NCBI RefSeq assembly: GCF_001975225.1
Contig: NZ_CP019445.1
Coordinates: forward strand, 3,720,001-3,784,000
Length of the DNA: 64,000 nucleotides
Source of the DNA: Kosakonia cowanii JCM 10956 = DSM 18146
GTDB lineage: Bacteria > Pseudomonadota > Gammaproteobacteria > Enterobacterales > Enterobacteriaceae
Direction: 5' to 3'
A program made the position numbers and the translations under genes. The notes beneath the pieces were generated by a model, which was not told where the DNA came from, did not search any database, and was given only the letters and a program-made list of their open reading frames with translations. Below, piece by piece: positions 48,231 through 57,800 of the stretch (its first letter is position 1; each line of letters starts with the position of its first letter).

Positions 48231-49588
48231 TGACGGTAGCGCTGGAGGAGTGGTATCAACAGCAGCGGCGGCGGCTGGCGAGCTTTTCACCGGTCGAGAG
48301 TTTTGGCCGCATCACCGGGATTAACGGCATATTGCTTGAAAGCAGCCTGCCCCAGGCGCGGATCGGCGATCTCTGCCAGATCGCCCGGGATGACGGGCAG
48401 AGCGTGCTGGCTGAAGTCGTTGGTTTTAACCCGCAGCACACTCTGCTCTCCGCCCTTGGTCAGCTCGACGGCATCGCCCGGGGCGCGCGCGTGGTTCCGC
48501 TGCGCCTGCCGCACTCTATTGTGGTCTCTGACGCCCTGCTCGGCTGTGTGCTGGATGGCTTTGGCCGCCCGCTCGATGCAGGCCAGCCCGGCGCCTTCGC
48601 CCTGCCCGGTACGGTGGAAAATGCGGTCGGCGTGCTGGGCGATGCCCCGGCACCCACCGATCGTCCGCGCATAGAGACGCCGCTGCCAACCGGTATTCGC
48701 GCGATTGACGGCCCGCTGACCCTCGGCGTCGGCCAGCGGGTCGGGATCTTTGCCGGTGCGGGCTGCGGGAAAACCACCCTGCTGGCGGAGATCGCCCGTA
48801 ACACCCCCTGCGATGTCATCGTCTTTGGTTTGATTGGCGAGCGCGGGCGCGAATTGCGGGAGTTTCTCGACCACGAACTGGACGAGGCGCTGCGCAGCCG
48901 TACGGTGCTTATCTGCGCCACCTCCGATCGCAGCAGTATGGAGCGCGCCAGAGCCGCATTTACCGCCACCGCCATCGCCGAAGCCTGGCGCGATAAGGGC
49001 AAAAGCGTGCTGTTGATCCTCGACTCCCTGACGCGCTTTGCCCGCGCCCAGCGTGAAATCGGCCTTGCCCTTGGCGAGCCGCCGGGGCGCGGCGGTCTCC
49101 CCCCTTCGGTTTATACCCTGTTACCGACCCTGCTGGAGCGCGCCGGGCAAACCTCGCGCGGGGCCATCACCGCCCTCTACTCGGTGCTGATTGAAGCCGA
49201 CTCCATGAACGACCCGGTCGCCGATGAAGTGCGATCCCTGATCGACGGCCACATTGTGCTGACCCGCCGTCTGGCGGAGCGCGGGCATTACCCGGCTATC
49301 GATGTGCTGGCAAGCCTCAGCCGCACCATGAGCAACGTTGCCACGCGCGAGCATATCCGCGACGCCACGCAGCTGCGGCGCATGATGTCCGCCTGGCAGC
49401 AGGTTGAGATGTTAATTCGCCTTGGGGAGTACCAGCCGGGCCACGATGCGATGACCGATGCGGCGGTAGCGGCTCAGGAGGCGATTAATGGCTATCTGCA
49501 ACAGGCAATGCACGCTCCCACAGAGTATGACGACACCCTGCACCACTTATCGGAGGTAAGCCAGCATGCGCCGTCATCCGCTGCCTGA
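48230..49588 (+). CDS. hrcN: HrcN, T3SS ATPase (SctN)
   Basis: HrcN is the hexameric ATPase that strips chaperones and powers export, related to F1 beta subunits. The 452-residue protein has the P-loop GAGCGKTT at residues 176-183, Walker B LLILDSLTRFARA near 259, and the conserved SVYTLLPTLLERAG and ADSMNDPVADEVRSLIDGHI segments. The stop lies inside hrpO (23-nt overlap), indicating translational coupling. Confidence 0.97.
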   Translation: MTVALEEWYQQQRRRLASFSPVESFGRITGINGILLESSLPQARIGDLCQIARDDGQSVLAEVVGFNPQHTLLSALGQLDGIARGARVVPLRLPHSIVVSDALLGCVLDGFGRPLDAGQPGAFALPGTVENAVGVLGDAPAPTDRPRIETPLPTGIRAIDGPLTLGVGQRVGIFAGAGCGKTTLLAEIARNTPCDVIVFGLIGERGRELREFLDHELDEALRSRTVLICATSDRSSMERARAAFTATAIAEAWRDKGKSVLLILDSLTRFARAQREIGLALGEPPGRGGLPPSVYTLLPTLLERAGQTSRGAITALYSVLIEADSMNDPVADEVRSLIDGHIVLTRRLAERGHYPAIDVLASLSRTMSNVATREHIRDATQLRRMMSAWQQVEMLIRLGEYQPGHDAMTDAAVAAQEAINGYLQQAMHAPTEYDDTLHHLSEVSQHAPSSAA

Positions 49589-50030
49589 TAACGACATCAT
49601 TACTGACGATGGCAGCACTGAATTGCAGCAGGCCTTCTCTCTGCTGCTGCCGATTCGCCGCCAGCGCTTACGCCGCTGCGAACGCCTGCAACGGCAAGCG
49701 GAGCAGGCTTTGCGCGAAACGCAGCGTCAGTCAGCCGAAGCAGAACAACAGCTCGCAGCCGCACAACAGCACTATCAACAGCTGCGCGAGAGCTTTGCCG
49801 AACACCACCAGTCGGGGCTGCAAAAACAGGAGCGTCTGGTCGAAGGATTGACGGAGGAGCGCCAGGCCAGCGACGCGGTGAGCGGGCAGCGTCATCAGCT
49901 GCAACAGTGCCGCACACAGCAGGTCACGCAGCAGCAGCAGGTGCAGCACGCGCAGCAGCAAACCCAGGCGCGTCTGCGTGATGTGGAAAAACTGGAATAC
50001 CTGATGGAGCATAGCGAGGCATTACGATGA
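49566..50030 (+). CDS. hrpO: HrpO, T3SS stalk protein (SctO)
   Basis: The 154-residue protein is almost entirely a glutamine- and arginine-rich coiled coil (RLRRCERLQRQAEQALRETQ and similar), the form of SctO/FliJ proteins that sit in the ATPase ring and contact the export gate. Sequence similarity in this family is low, and the call rests on coiled-coil form, length and position between hrcN and hrpP. It overlaps both neighbours. Confidence 0.85.
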   Translation: MRRHPLPDNDIITDDGSTELQQAFSLLLPIRRQRLRRCERLQRQAEQALRETQRQSAEAEQQLAAAQQHYQQLRESFAEHHQSGLQKQERLVEGLTEERQASDAVSGQRHQLQQCRTQQVTQQQQVQHAQQQTQARLRDVEKLEYLMEHSEALR

Positions 50031-50566
50031 CAGCTTTACCCCACACCCAGCAAAATAACCCCGCGCCGCCTGCCCGCCCGGAGGTGCAGCGCCGTTCGCC
50101 GCAAACCGCATCGTCAGACGCCGCTAACCCCGAGCGTAAATCCCGCGCCGAGCCGTTTCGCGAAGAGAGCTCGCTGTTTGACGCGCTGTTGCTCCCCACC
50201 AGCGACGTGGCGCAACCGCTTATCACACCGTGGGAGGGCCCCGCCTCTTTTGGGCCACAGCTCAGCCATGAGCATGAACCTCCCGCTTCACCGGCCAGGG
50301 CCTGGCAACAGCTGGAGCCCCCGCTGTGCGCCATGGTGGAGAAGCAGCCTGCCGACCCGGTCTCCATGACGCTGCTGCTGCCCCTGTTAGGCGAAGTGGA
50401 TGCCCGCGTGAGCCCTTTTGCTGCGGGCTGGGATATCAGCCTGCGTTTTGCGCCAGCGGCGATGAATATGATGGCTGCCCATCAGGAGCGTTGCCGCGAG
50501 TCGCTGCGCCGCCGGATGGCCTGCGCCGTGCGCCTGCGCTTTGAGCAGCGCGGAGGCCGGGAATGA
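50027..50566 (+). CDS. hrpP: HrpP, T3SS substrate specificity/needle length regulator (SctP)
   Basis: The 179-residue protein has a long disordered, proline- and glutamate-rich N-terminus (residues 1-100) and a compact conserved C-terminal domain, typical of SctP/YscP/HrpP. HrpP controls the switch from pilus to effector secretion in plant pathogens. It overlaps hrpO and hrcQ by 4 nt each. Assignment uses position and the family's N-disordered, C-conserved layout; direct motif evidence is thin. Confidence 0.8.
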   Translation: MTALPHTQQNNPAPPARPEVQRRSPQTASSDAANPERKSRAEPFREESSLFDALLLPTSDVAQPLITPWEGPASFGPQLSHEHEPPASPARAWQQLEPPLCAMVEKQPADPVSMTLLLPLLGEVDARVSPFAAGWDISLRFAPAAMNMMAAHQERCRESLRRRMACAVRLRFEQRGGRE

Positions 50567-51606
50567 AACCCTTAACCCTGCGCACTCTGCCGCGCGAGGA
50601 GGCCAGCCTGCGCCGGCGTATCGGCCACGGTGTTGGCTATCCCTTCACCCTTGAGGGGGAAGCGGGTGAGCTTCAGTTCCGGCTGACTCTCCCCGGCGAT
50701 CGGCCACCGACGCAGCGCTTCTCCTGCAAGGCCGGGCTGTTATCTCTGTCAGGTAGCGAAGCGCTGCTGAGCCTCTTTTCCGCCTGCCCGCTGCTACCGG
50801 AGCCTGGCGCGTGCGCTGAGTGGTACTGGCCGCTCTTTAACCAGCATCTCAGCCCGGCGCTGCGCGCGCTGTTTGGCGACCTGACGCCGCAAGAGGCCTC
50901 CTGCGCGCCCCTTGACGGTATCTGGCTTGCGATGAGCGTCACGCTCGGCGAGTCGCAGGCGCAAAGTGAGTTATACCTTGCGCACGCCACCCTTGCGGCG
51001 TTGTTAAACCAGCCTGGCTGGGTTTCGCTGCCTGCGCCGCTTTGCAGCGACCTGCCGTTATCGCTGCCGATAGATCTGGGCGTGGTGTCGTTTGCCCCCG
51101 CGCAGTTACGCACACTTCGCCCCGATGATGTGATTTTCCCTGCTACCTCGTATTTTTCCCCGACCGGTCGCGGCGAGCTTCGCCTTGCGCAATTACACCT
51201 TGAGGGCGAATTGCTGTTCGAGGAGGGGCATCCTGCCCGTTTTCTTATTACCCGTCTGGAGAATACTTACGTGAATGTGACCCCCGAAGATAATCTGCCT
51301 GCCGACACCCCACACCCGGATGAAAACCTGACTGAAACCACGATGCCTTCGGCCTCGCCTTTTGATGCGCTGCCGCTGGCTTTAACCGTGCGCTGCGGCC
51401 ATCTCAGACTGACGCTCGGTGAGTTAAATCGCCTCGATGTCGGCTCGACGGTCACCGTCGATAACGTCGTGCCGGGTGAAGCATTGCTCTGCCACGGCGA
51501 GTTTCCGCTGGCGAAAGGCGAACTGGTCGATGTTGAAGGGCGTCTGGGGCTGCAAATTACCCATATGCTGCCGGGCGTGGCGAGCGTCGTGGATGTGAAC
51601 AGGTGA
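50563..51606 (+). CDS. hrcQ: HrcQ, T3SS cytoplasmic ring protein (SctQ), undivided form
   Basis: HrcQ forms the sorting platform (C ring homologue) below the basal body. The 347-residue protein ends in an SpoA domain (about 265-345: [28 protein letters not shown]). It is a single protein, as in Erwinia, whereas Pseudomonas syringae has split hrcQA and hrcQB. A linker with acidic and proline-rich sequence ([18 protein letters not shown]) marks the place where the split occurs. Confidence 0.93.
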   Translation: MKPLTLRTLPREEASLRRRIGHGVGYPFTLEGEAGELQFRLTLPGDRPPTQRFSCKAGLLSLSGSEALLSLFSACPLLPEPGACAEWYWPLFNQHLSPALRALFGDLTPQEASCAPLDGIWLAMSVTLGESQAQSELYLAHATLAALLNQPGWVSLPAPLCSDLPLSLPIDLGVVSFAPAQLRTLRPDDVIFPATSYFSPTGRGELRLAQLHLEGELLFEEGHPARFLITRLENTYVNVTPEDNLPADTPHPDENLTETTMPSASPFDALPLALTVRCGHLRLTLGELNRLDVGSTVTVDNVVPGEALLCHGEFPLAKGELVDVEGRLGLQITHMLPGVASVVDVNR

Positions 51607-51611
51607 TTCCG

Positions 51612-52265
51612 ATGGAGATGGGGCCGCTAAACCCAATTATGCTGGCGCTGTTTCTCGGTGCGCTGGCGCTGCTGCCGATGATGCTCATTATCTGCACCAG
51701 CTTTTTGAAAATCACCATGGTGCTGCAATTGACGCGCAACGCGATGGGCGTACAGCAGGTACCACCAACCATGGCGCTTAACGGCATCGCGCTGGCGGCA
51801 ACGCTCTTTATTATGGCACCGGTGTTTAGCGATATGACCGACCGGCTGAAAGCGATCCCGGTCGATTTCAGCAGTATGGAGCGGCTGGAATACACCACCG
51901 CTAACGGTATCGAACCGCTGAAAACGTTTATGCGCAAAAATACCGACCCGGACATCGTTATCCATCTGCAGGAAAATGCCCAGCGTATGTGGCCTAAGAG
52001 AATGGCTGATTCGGTCACCCCGGAGAATATGCTGCTTATTATCCCGGCATTCGTGCTGTCGGAGCTGCAAAACGGTTTCAAAATCGGCTTTCTGATCTTC
52101 ATCCCTTTTATTGTCGTGGACCTGATCGTCTCCAATATCCTGCTGGCGCTCGGGATGCAGATGGTCTCGCCGATGACCGTGTCGCTGCCGCTGAAAATCC
52201 TGCTGTTTGTGCTCATCAGCGGCTGGACGCGGCTGCTCGACGGTCTGTTCTACAGCTATTTATGA
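51612..52265 (+). CDS. hrcR: HrcR, T3SS export gate protein (SctR)
   Basis: HrcR is a core export-gate membrane protein, homologous to FliP. It has four hydrophobic helices and the family signatures [21 protein letters not shown] and the C-terminal [19 protein letters not shown]. The ATG at 51612 has AGGTGA five bases upstream and gives 217 residues. A GTG at 51603, overlapping the hrcQ stop, would add three residues and cannot be excluded. Confidence 0.95.
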   Translation: MEMGPLNPIMLALFLGALALLPMMLIICTSFLKITMVLQLTRNAMGVQQVPPTMALNGIALAATLFIMAPVFSDMTDRLKAIPVDFSSMERLEYTTANGIEPLKTFMRKNTDPDIVIHLQENAQRMWPKRMADSVTPENMLLIIPAFVLSELQNGFKIGFLIFIPFIVVDLIVSNILLALGMQMVSPMTVSLPLKILLFVLISGWTRLLDGLFYSYL

Positions 52266-52272
52266 GGCCCGC

Positions 52273-52533
52273 ATGGATATTCTGACGCTGTTTCGCCAGG
52301 GGTTACTGCTGGTGGTTATTCTCTCCGCGCCGCCGCTGCTGGTGGCAGTGATCTCCGGGGTGATCATTTCGCTGGTGCAGGCCGCGATGCAGTTGCAGGA
52401 TCAAACCCTACCGTTTTGCATCAAGCTGATGGCGGTCGGCCTGACGCTGGCGCTCACCGGGCGCTGGGTCGGTGTTGAGCTGATGGAGCTGGCGCAGGCG
52501 GCGTTTGCCATGATGTCAACGGTCGGCTCCTGA
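52273..52533 (+). CDS. hrcS: HrcS, T3SS export gate protein (SctS)
   Basis: The 86-residue FliQ/SctS-type protein has two membrane helices (about 15-38 and 50-73) and the conserved QDQTLPFCIKLMAVGLTLALTG loop. It completes the SctRST gate complex. Seven bases separate it from hrcR. Its stop overlaps the hrcT start by one base (TGATG). Confidence 0.95.
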   Translation: MDILTLFRQGLLLVVILSAPPLLVAVISGVIISLVQAAMQLQDQTLPFCIKLMAVGLTLALTGRWVGVELMELAQAAFAMMSTVGS

Positions 52534-53348
52534 TGCTGATAGGTTACCCGCTTACCGACACCTTCAATGGGATCCTCGCGCTATCCCTTGGTATGGCGCG
52601 CATCTTCCCCTGCCTGCTACTAACGCCGATATTCTCCTTTAGCGTCATCAAAGGGCTGCTGCGCACCGCGATTGCCGTGGCGCTGGCGCTATTTATCGCG
52701 CCGGGTATTAAAGAGCAGATTGATCTGCTTGAGCCGACGATGATGACGCTGGCAGGTCTGGTGCTGAAAGAGTTGTTGATAGGCACTATGCTCGGGTTGC
52801 TGCTGGCGCTGCCTTTCTGGCTCTATGAGTCTGTCGGTGCATTATTCGATAACCAGCGCGGCGCATTGATGGGTGGGCAGATCAACCCCCAACTGGGACC
52901 GGATGTGACGCCGCTCGGCAAGTTAATGCAGCAGGTGCTGATATTGCTGCTGGTGACCGGGCTGGGATTATCAACCATCACCCAGGTGATCTGGGACAGC
53001 TACCATCTGTGGTCCGCTACCCAGTGGATGCCGTTTCCCAAAGAGGCAGGTTTTCACGTCTGGCTGACGCTGGTGGGGAAAGTCTTCAGCGATATGGTGC
53101 TCTACGCCGGGCCGCCGGTGGCGCTGATGCTGCTGCTCGATTTTGCCATCGGGATTATGAGCCTCTATAGCCCGCAGCTCCAGGCGACGGCGCTGACGAT
53201 CCCGCTGAAATGCCTGCTCGGCATGCTCTTTTTTATCCTCTATCTGCCGCTGCTGGACCATCTGGGAAATGCGCGGCTGTATGAACTGCGCGATCTTATC
53301 CATATCCTGCCGCAGATCTTCACCCCTTCCGCCGGGAGCGCGCCATGA
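52533..53348 (+). CDS. hrcT: HrcT, T3SS export gate protein (SctT)
   Basis: The 271-residue FliR/SctT-type protein has about eight hydrophobic segments and characteristic motifs: GMARIFPCLLLTPIFS, LGLLLALPFWLYESVGALFDNQRG and LDFAIGIMSLYSPQLQA. It is part of the helical export-gate complex with HrcR and HrcS. It overlaps hrcU by 4 nt. Confidence 0.95.
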   Translation: MLIGYPLTDTFNGILALSLGMARIFPCLLLTPIFSFSVIKGLLRTAIAVALALFIAPGIKEQIDLLEPTMMTLAGLVLKELLIGTMLGLLLALPFWLYESVGALFDNQRGALMGGQINPQLGPDVTPLGKLMQQVLILLLVTGLGLSTITQVIWDSYHLWSATQWMPFPKEAGFHVWLTLVGKVFSDMVLYAGPPVALMLLLDFAIGIMSLYSPQLQATALTIPLKCLLGMLFFILYLPLLDHLGNARLYELRDLIHILPQIFTPSAGSAP

Positions 53349-54430
53349 GCGAAAAAACCGAAGACGCCACACCGCAAAAACTGAAAGAGTCGCGCAAAAA
53401 AGGCCAGGTCAGCCAGAGCCAGGATATCCCTAAGCTGCTTATCTCTATCGGCATCCTTGAGACCATTTTTGCCATGGTCGACTCGAGTATGCAGCGGTTG
53501 CAGGCAATGATGCTGCTGCCGTTATCCCGCCTGCGCGACCCGTTTGATCATGCGCTGGAAGAGGTAATAAGTGACAGCGTCACCGTTATGCTGGTGCTGG
53601 TCGGTCTCGCCTGCGCCATTGCTATGCTGCTGCGCGTGGTGGGCGGCTGGGTGCAGTTCGGCCCGCTCTTCTCCAGCGAAGCGCTGGCACCGAAACTGGA
53701 TGCGCTTAACCCGGTTAATCACCTGAAGAATATGTTTTCCGCCCGTCAGTTTACCCAGCTTCTGACCAGCATCGTTAAAGCGGTGGTGATAGGCCTGGTA
53801 GTATGGCAAGCGATCCTGCCGGACCTCGGCGGCCTTGCTCAGCTGGCGCTTGGCGATCTCAATGGTTTCTGGCAAGGGGTAATGGCGCTGTTTATGAAGG
53901 TGTCGCGCCGGGTGCTGATGGTAATGCTGGTGATAAGCCTCTTCGATTTTGGTATTCAGCGCTACTTCTTCCTGAAACAGCAGCGTATGAGCCATGAAGA
54001 TCTGAAAAACGAGTTCAAGCAGAGCGAAGGCGATCCGCATATGAAAGGCCACCGCCGCCAGGTGGCGCAGGAGATCCTGAATGAAGAGCCGGTTCCCGCG
54101 CGCGAGATCAACGTCGAAGAAGCGGATGTGCTGCTGGTTAACCCGACCCATTTCGCCGTCGGCCTCTACTACCGCCCGGATGAAACGCCGCTGCCGCGTC
54201 TGCTTTTTAAGGCGTGTGATGAAGAGGCGCGGGTATTGATTGAAGAGGCGCAGCGTAAAAAGAGACCGGTGATCCGCTTTATCTGGCTGACCCGCACGCT
54301 GTGGCGCACTACCCGCGAAGGTGCCTATATCCCGCGCGAAACGTTAAATGCCGTGGCCCACGTCTATCGCCTGCTGCGGGAGCTGGAAGATCACTACCTG
54401 GATGAGGTGATTGAGATCCGCGAAGAGTAG
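53345..54430 (+). CDS. hrcU: HrcU, T3SS autoprotease switch protein (SctU)
   Basis: HrcU has four membrane helices (residues 28-210) and a cytoplasmic autocleaving domain. The NPTH motif is at residues 266-269 (LLVNPTHFAVGLYY), where cleavage between asparagine and proline lets the machine switch substrates. The 361-residue length is typical. It ends the plus-strand operon; dspF converges after a short gap. Confidence 0.96.
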   Translation: MSEKTEDATPQKLKESRKKGQVSQSQDIPKLLISIGILETIFAMVDSSMQRLQAMMLLPLSRLRDPFDHALEEVISDSVTVMLVLVGLACAIAMLLRVVGGWVQFGPLFSSEALAPKLDALNPVNHLKNMFSARQFTQLLTSIVKAVVIGLVVWQAILPDLGGLAQLALGDLNGFWQGVMALFMKVSRRVLMVMLVISLFDFGIQRYFFLKQQRMSHEDLKNEFKQSEGDPHMKGHRRQVAQEILNEEPVPAREINVEEADVLLVNPTHFAVGLYYRPDETPLPRLLFKACDEEARVLIEEAQRKKRPVIRFIWLTRTLWRTTREGAYIPRETLNAVAHVYRLLRELEDHYLDEVIEIREE

Positions 54431-54441
54431 TGCGCGGATCT
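54414..54441. terminator. Hairpin at the hrcU-dspF convergence
   Basis: AGATCCGCG (54414-54422) and CGCGGATCT (54433-54441) form a perfect 9-bp stem with a 10-nt loop holding the hrcU stop codon. No T-run follows in either direction, so it could shield or end the converging transcripts rather than being a classic terminator. Confidence 0.4.
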
Positions 54442-54448
54442 GTGCTTA

Positions 54449-54859
54449 TCAGGCAGCCACAATCTCTGGCAGTAACGCCCGCGCTTCCCGGGCTTGCTGC
54501 ATAAAGGCGAGCATTAACGTGCTAAAGGTAGCCGGGGTTAAAGCGGCCAGCGGTTGTTGGTAGCAGAGCCGCACCTGCTCCTCTTCATCCAGCGCCAGCC
54601 AGCAGCCGCGCATCGCATGCATCTCGAAGTTGAGCTTCATTAACAGCCGCCAGGTGGTGAGTTGCTCTGCAAGCTGGGTGGCGGCAAAGAGCTGGCAATG
54701 GAGCAGTAGCGTATCGCTTCCCGGCGGCAGCTCCAGCACTACCGCCTCCTGGCCCTGCTCATCCTGCAATGCGCAAACGCCATTGACCAGCGTCAGAGAG
54801 ATGCCCTGGCGGCGGCCAAAATCATCCAGAAGCCCTTGTAGCTGTCGTTGCTGCGTCAT
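54449..54859 (-). CDS. dspF: DspF, T3SS chaperone of the DspE effector
   Basis: DspF is a small acidic class IA chaperone that keeps DspE secretion-competent. The 136-residue protein aligns in pattern with Erwinia amylovora DspF: the GVCAL strand, an LLLHC motif, LNFEMHAMRGCWLALDE and a C-terminal helix. ATG 54859 is preferred because AGGAG is six bases upstream; the ATG one codon before is too close. It follows dspE on the same strand after 34 nt and belongs to the same transcript. Confidence 0.9.
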   Translation of the reverse strand: MTQQRQLQGLLDDFGRRQGISLTLVNGVCALQDEQGQEAVVLELPPGSDTLLLHCQLFAATQLAEQLTTWRLLMKLNFEMHAMRGCWLALDEEEQVRLCYQQPLAALTPATFSTLMLAFMQQAREARALLPEIVAA

Positions 54860-54893
54860 CATAAACTCCTGTAAAAGTAAGGTGTAACGCGGG

Positions 54894-57800
54894 TTACAGC
54901 CGCCCGCGCTTCTCCTGAATTTCGGCATTCGTCAGCGCATCTACCAGCGCCTGGCTGGCGTGGGCGATTTCGCCCTCAAGGGTAAAGGCGAGAGGTGAAA
55001 GTTGGTTTGCACCATAGTTAAAGTTAATTTTCCCGAGGTTACGAGTGACGCTGACGCTGGCGGCGCTACTGCTTCCGGCGACAAACAGCGGGATGGAGAT
55101 GCCCTCTTGTTTGCTGTCGGTTTCGCTAAAAGCAATCGATTTGACCCGCAGGCAGTGCCGATCGCGCAGCAGCGCTGCGACCTCCTCCGGCTGGGTTTCA
55201 TGACGCAGCCACATTTGCTGAAGCGCATAGCGCCGCTCATCGTGTAGCTCAAGGGTCACTACCGCCTGGGTGTTGCGGTTTTTTTGCAGCTCGCGGATCG
55301 CCTCTTTAAGCAGCGGCTTCTCCTCCATAAAACGGCTGATTGCCTCGGCGGCACTCTCCGGCAGTTCGCTGGCAAACAGGCTATGCACCACATGCATCAG
55401 GTTATTGCTGTCGACTTTGCGCAGATTGTTATAAGTGCTCTGATACTCGGCACTGTTGAGCTGATGGCAGTGCAGCCCATGCGCCTGGCGTTGCAAATCC
55501 AGCGCCCGGGCGCTGTTAATCACGCCGTACTGGCCATTGTTGGCAGGCGTTAGCGCCAGCAGATGGGTCAGCAGTTTATCGAGCTTATTGGCCGTTGCCT
55601 GCGGTTCATCCTGCATAAAGGTGCTGAACGTGTCGCTCTTCTCTTTTGTCTTTGCCGCACCGTCCTCTTTGTTCAACGTCTCAAGCGTGTTGCGTTCGGT
55701 TTTAGAAAGCGGACGTAAGGTGCCTGCGTGCGCCTTGCGTGCGCTCAGGCTCGCTTTTTGCAGCGCGTTTAGCCCGGCCGAAAGCTCGCTTTTCGCTTTC
55801 TCCGGCGGTTTGTCGGCATCCTTTATCTCCTGCAACAGCTTATTGGTTTGTGGGTCGTCAAAGTTGCTGCCTGCCTGCTCTATCAGCTTCTCCAGCTGGC
55901 GCGGGTGAACCGGCTCAGCCCGGGCAATATCGATGCTCATACTGTGTTTAGTGCGGTTATCGATGCTGGCCTGAATGGTGGTGCTGTTGACGCCAAACAG
56001 CGGGATGCGCAGGTTCGACGCCGGCCTGGCGGTGATGCCCACCCCGCCATTAAGGCCGATCCCGGCGCTGGCGGTGTTAAACATTCGCAGGCGGTTATCG
56101 CTGCGGCCCAGCGTGCTGCCCGTCGCGCCGTGTGCGGTGGAGCGCTCACGTTGCGCATTGAGGATATTCGCCCCCAGTTGCGCCATACCGCCAGCGCGCA
56201 CCGTGGCGCGGTTTTTCTTGCCGTCACCGCCACCGACAGGAAAGCGCAGAGCGCCGCCAGCCATCGCCATCGCCGTGGCGTCAACATTAAAATTAAGCGT
56301 GGTGCCCTGCTTCACTTTATGGCTGACGCCCTTCTCCAGCAGCTCGCCGGGGTTGAGTTCTCCGCCGGTAAGCTGCGCGATAAAGGGTTGAAGCTCCGCT
56401 TCGCTCAGCGTAAAGCTGACGCTGTTTTGCAACTGGCGCTGCATGGCGATGGCCACCAGACCACCGAGCCGCACCGAGGGGGCGATGCTGCGGTTGCCGC
56501 CAGGCTCCTTGTTGCTGCTCTCGGCAAGCTGGCTTAACGGGTTCCAGCCTACGGCACCAAATACCGTGCCGGTGCCGCCGCCGTTACGGCTAAAGGTGAC
56601 ATTAATCCCCCCATCATTCCGGGAGAAGCTGGCGCTGTAGGCGCGATCGAGGTTGCCGCGCACGCCCGGAATACCGATCACCTCCCCGCCGGGGATCACC
56701 GACAGGGTCACCATGCCGCCATAGTTACGCCCAAAGGCAAAGTTCTCCCCCGGCTCCAGCGCTTTGAGCGTATTAAGAAGTTGCGCTGCCATCTGCTGCT
56801 GGTCGGGGGTTTTCAGCACCGTGCGGGTGGTCATATTCAGGCCGTGGTGCGGCTTACTCAGCGCATTAATAAAGGATTTGATGGCGTCATAGCAGGCTTC
56901 CAGCTGGCTATTATTTAGAAAACCCTGACTGGTGGCTTTCTGCACCAGGTTTTCACCATACTCCTCGTCACGCAAAAAACGCACCCGCTCTTTAATCGCC
57001 GCAACCTGCGCCGGGCTGGCCTGCGGGTTAGCGTTACAGTCAGCCATCTGATCCACTACCTCGTGCAGCGCGGACATCATCAATCCATCAAGGATCAGGC
57101 GGGATTTCACCAGCCCCATCTCATCATGGGGATCGCGCATGCGCCCCATCGGCGGTTGCGCTTTCTGATGCCGGGCCACCACGCCGTGCGCCTGCAAGTG
57201 GCTGACCGGTGTGCTGCTGCCCTCGCGCAGCGGATAGCGCCGGTAGACCGCATCCAGCCGTTTCAGCAGATTCTCGTCATCACTGTAGGGGTTGAGCGCC
57301 TGGGTGGCCGCCTTGATCCGCGAGGGGCTAAACTCCTCTTTTTCACGCCCGTCCCCGCGTAACGCGCCCATATGCTGCCCGAGCAGCGTGCCGTGGTGCT
57401 GCACGCTGTCAGCAACCGTGTCGATAAGGTTTTGCAGATGGCCGATAAACTGCCGGTCAAAGTGGCGGGTATCGAGCGCGGCGAGCCGCGCCGCTAAACT
57501 CTCCTGCGCCGTCGCGCCAGGGGCTGCCTGTAAGGTTTTAAGCCGCTGATAGAGCTGCGCCTGTTGCGCATAGAGCGGACGCAGCCCGTCACGCCCCTGC
57601 CAGTTGTGGCGCGTGGCGTACCAGGCGGTTTTCAGGGGTCTTGGCGTCGTCAGCCGGGTATTGATCAAGTGTGCGCCAAGCCGGTCGCGCAGGCGGCTGT
57701 TGACATGGTTACCATCACGTCCGGTCATTCCGGCGATGCTGGTCTCATACTTCAGGGTCATGCCGCGAATGTTGACACTTTTCGAGGCTTCATCCAGCCG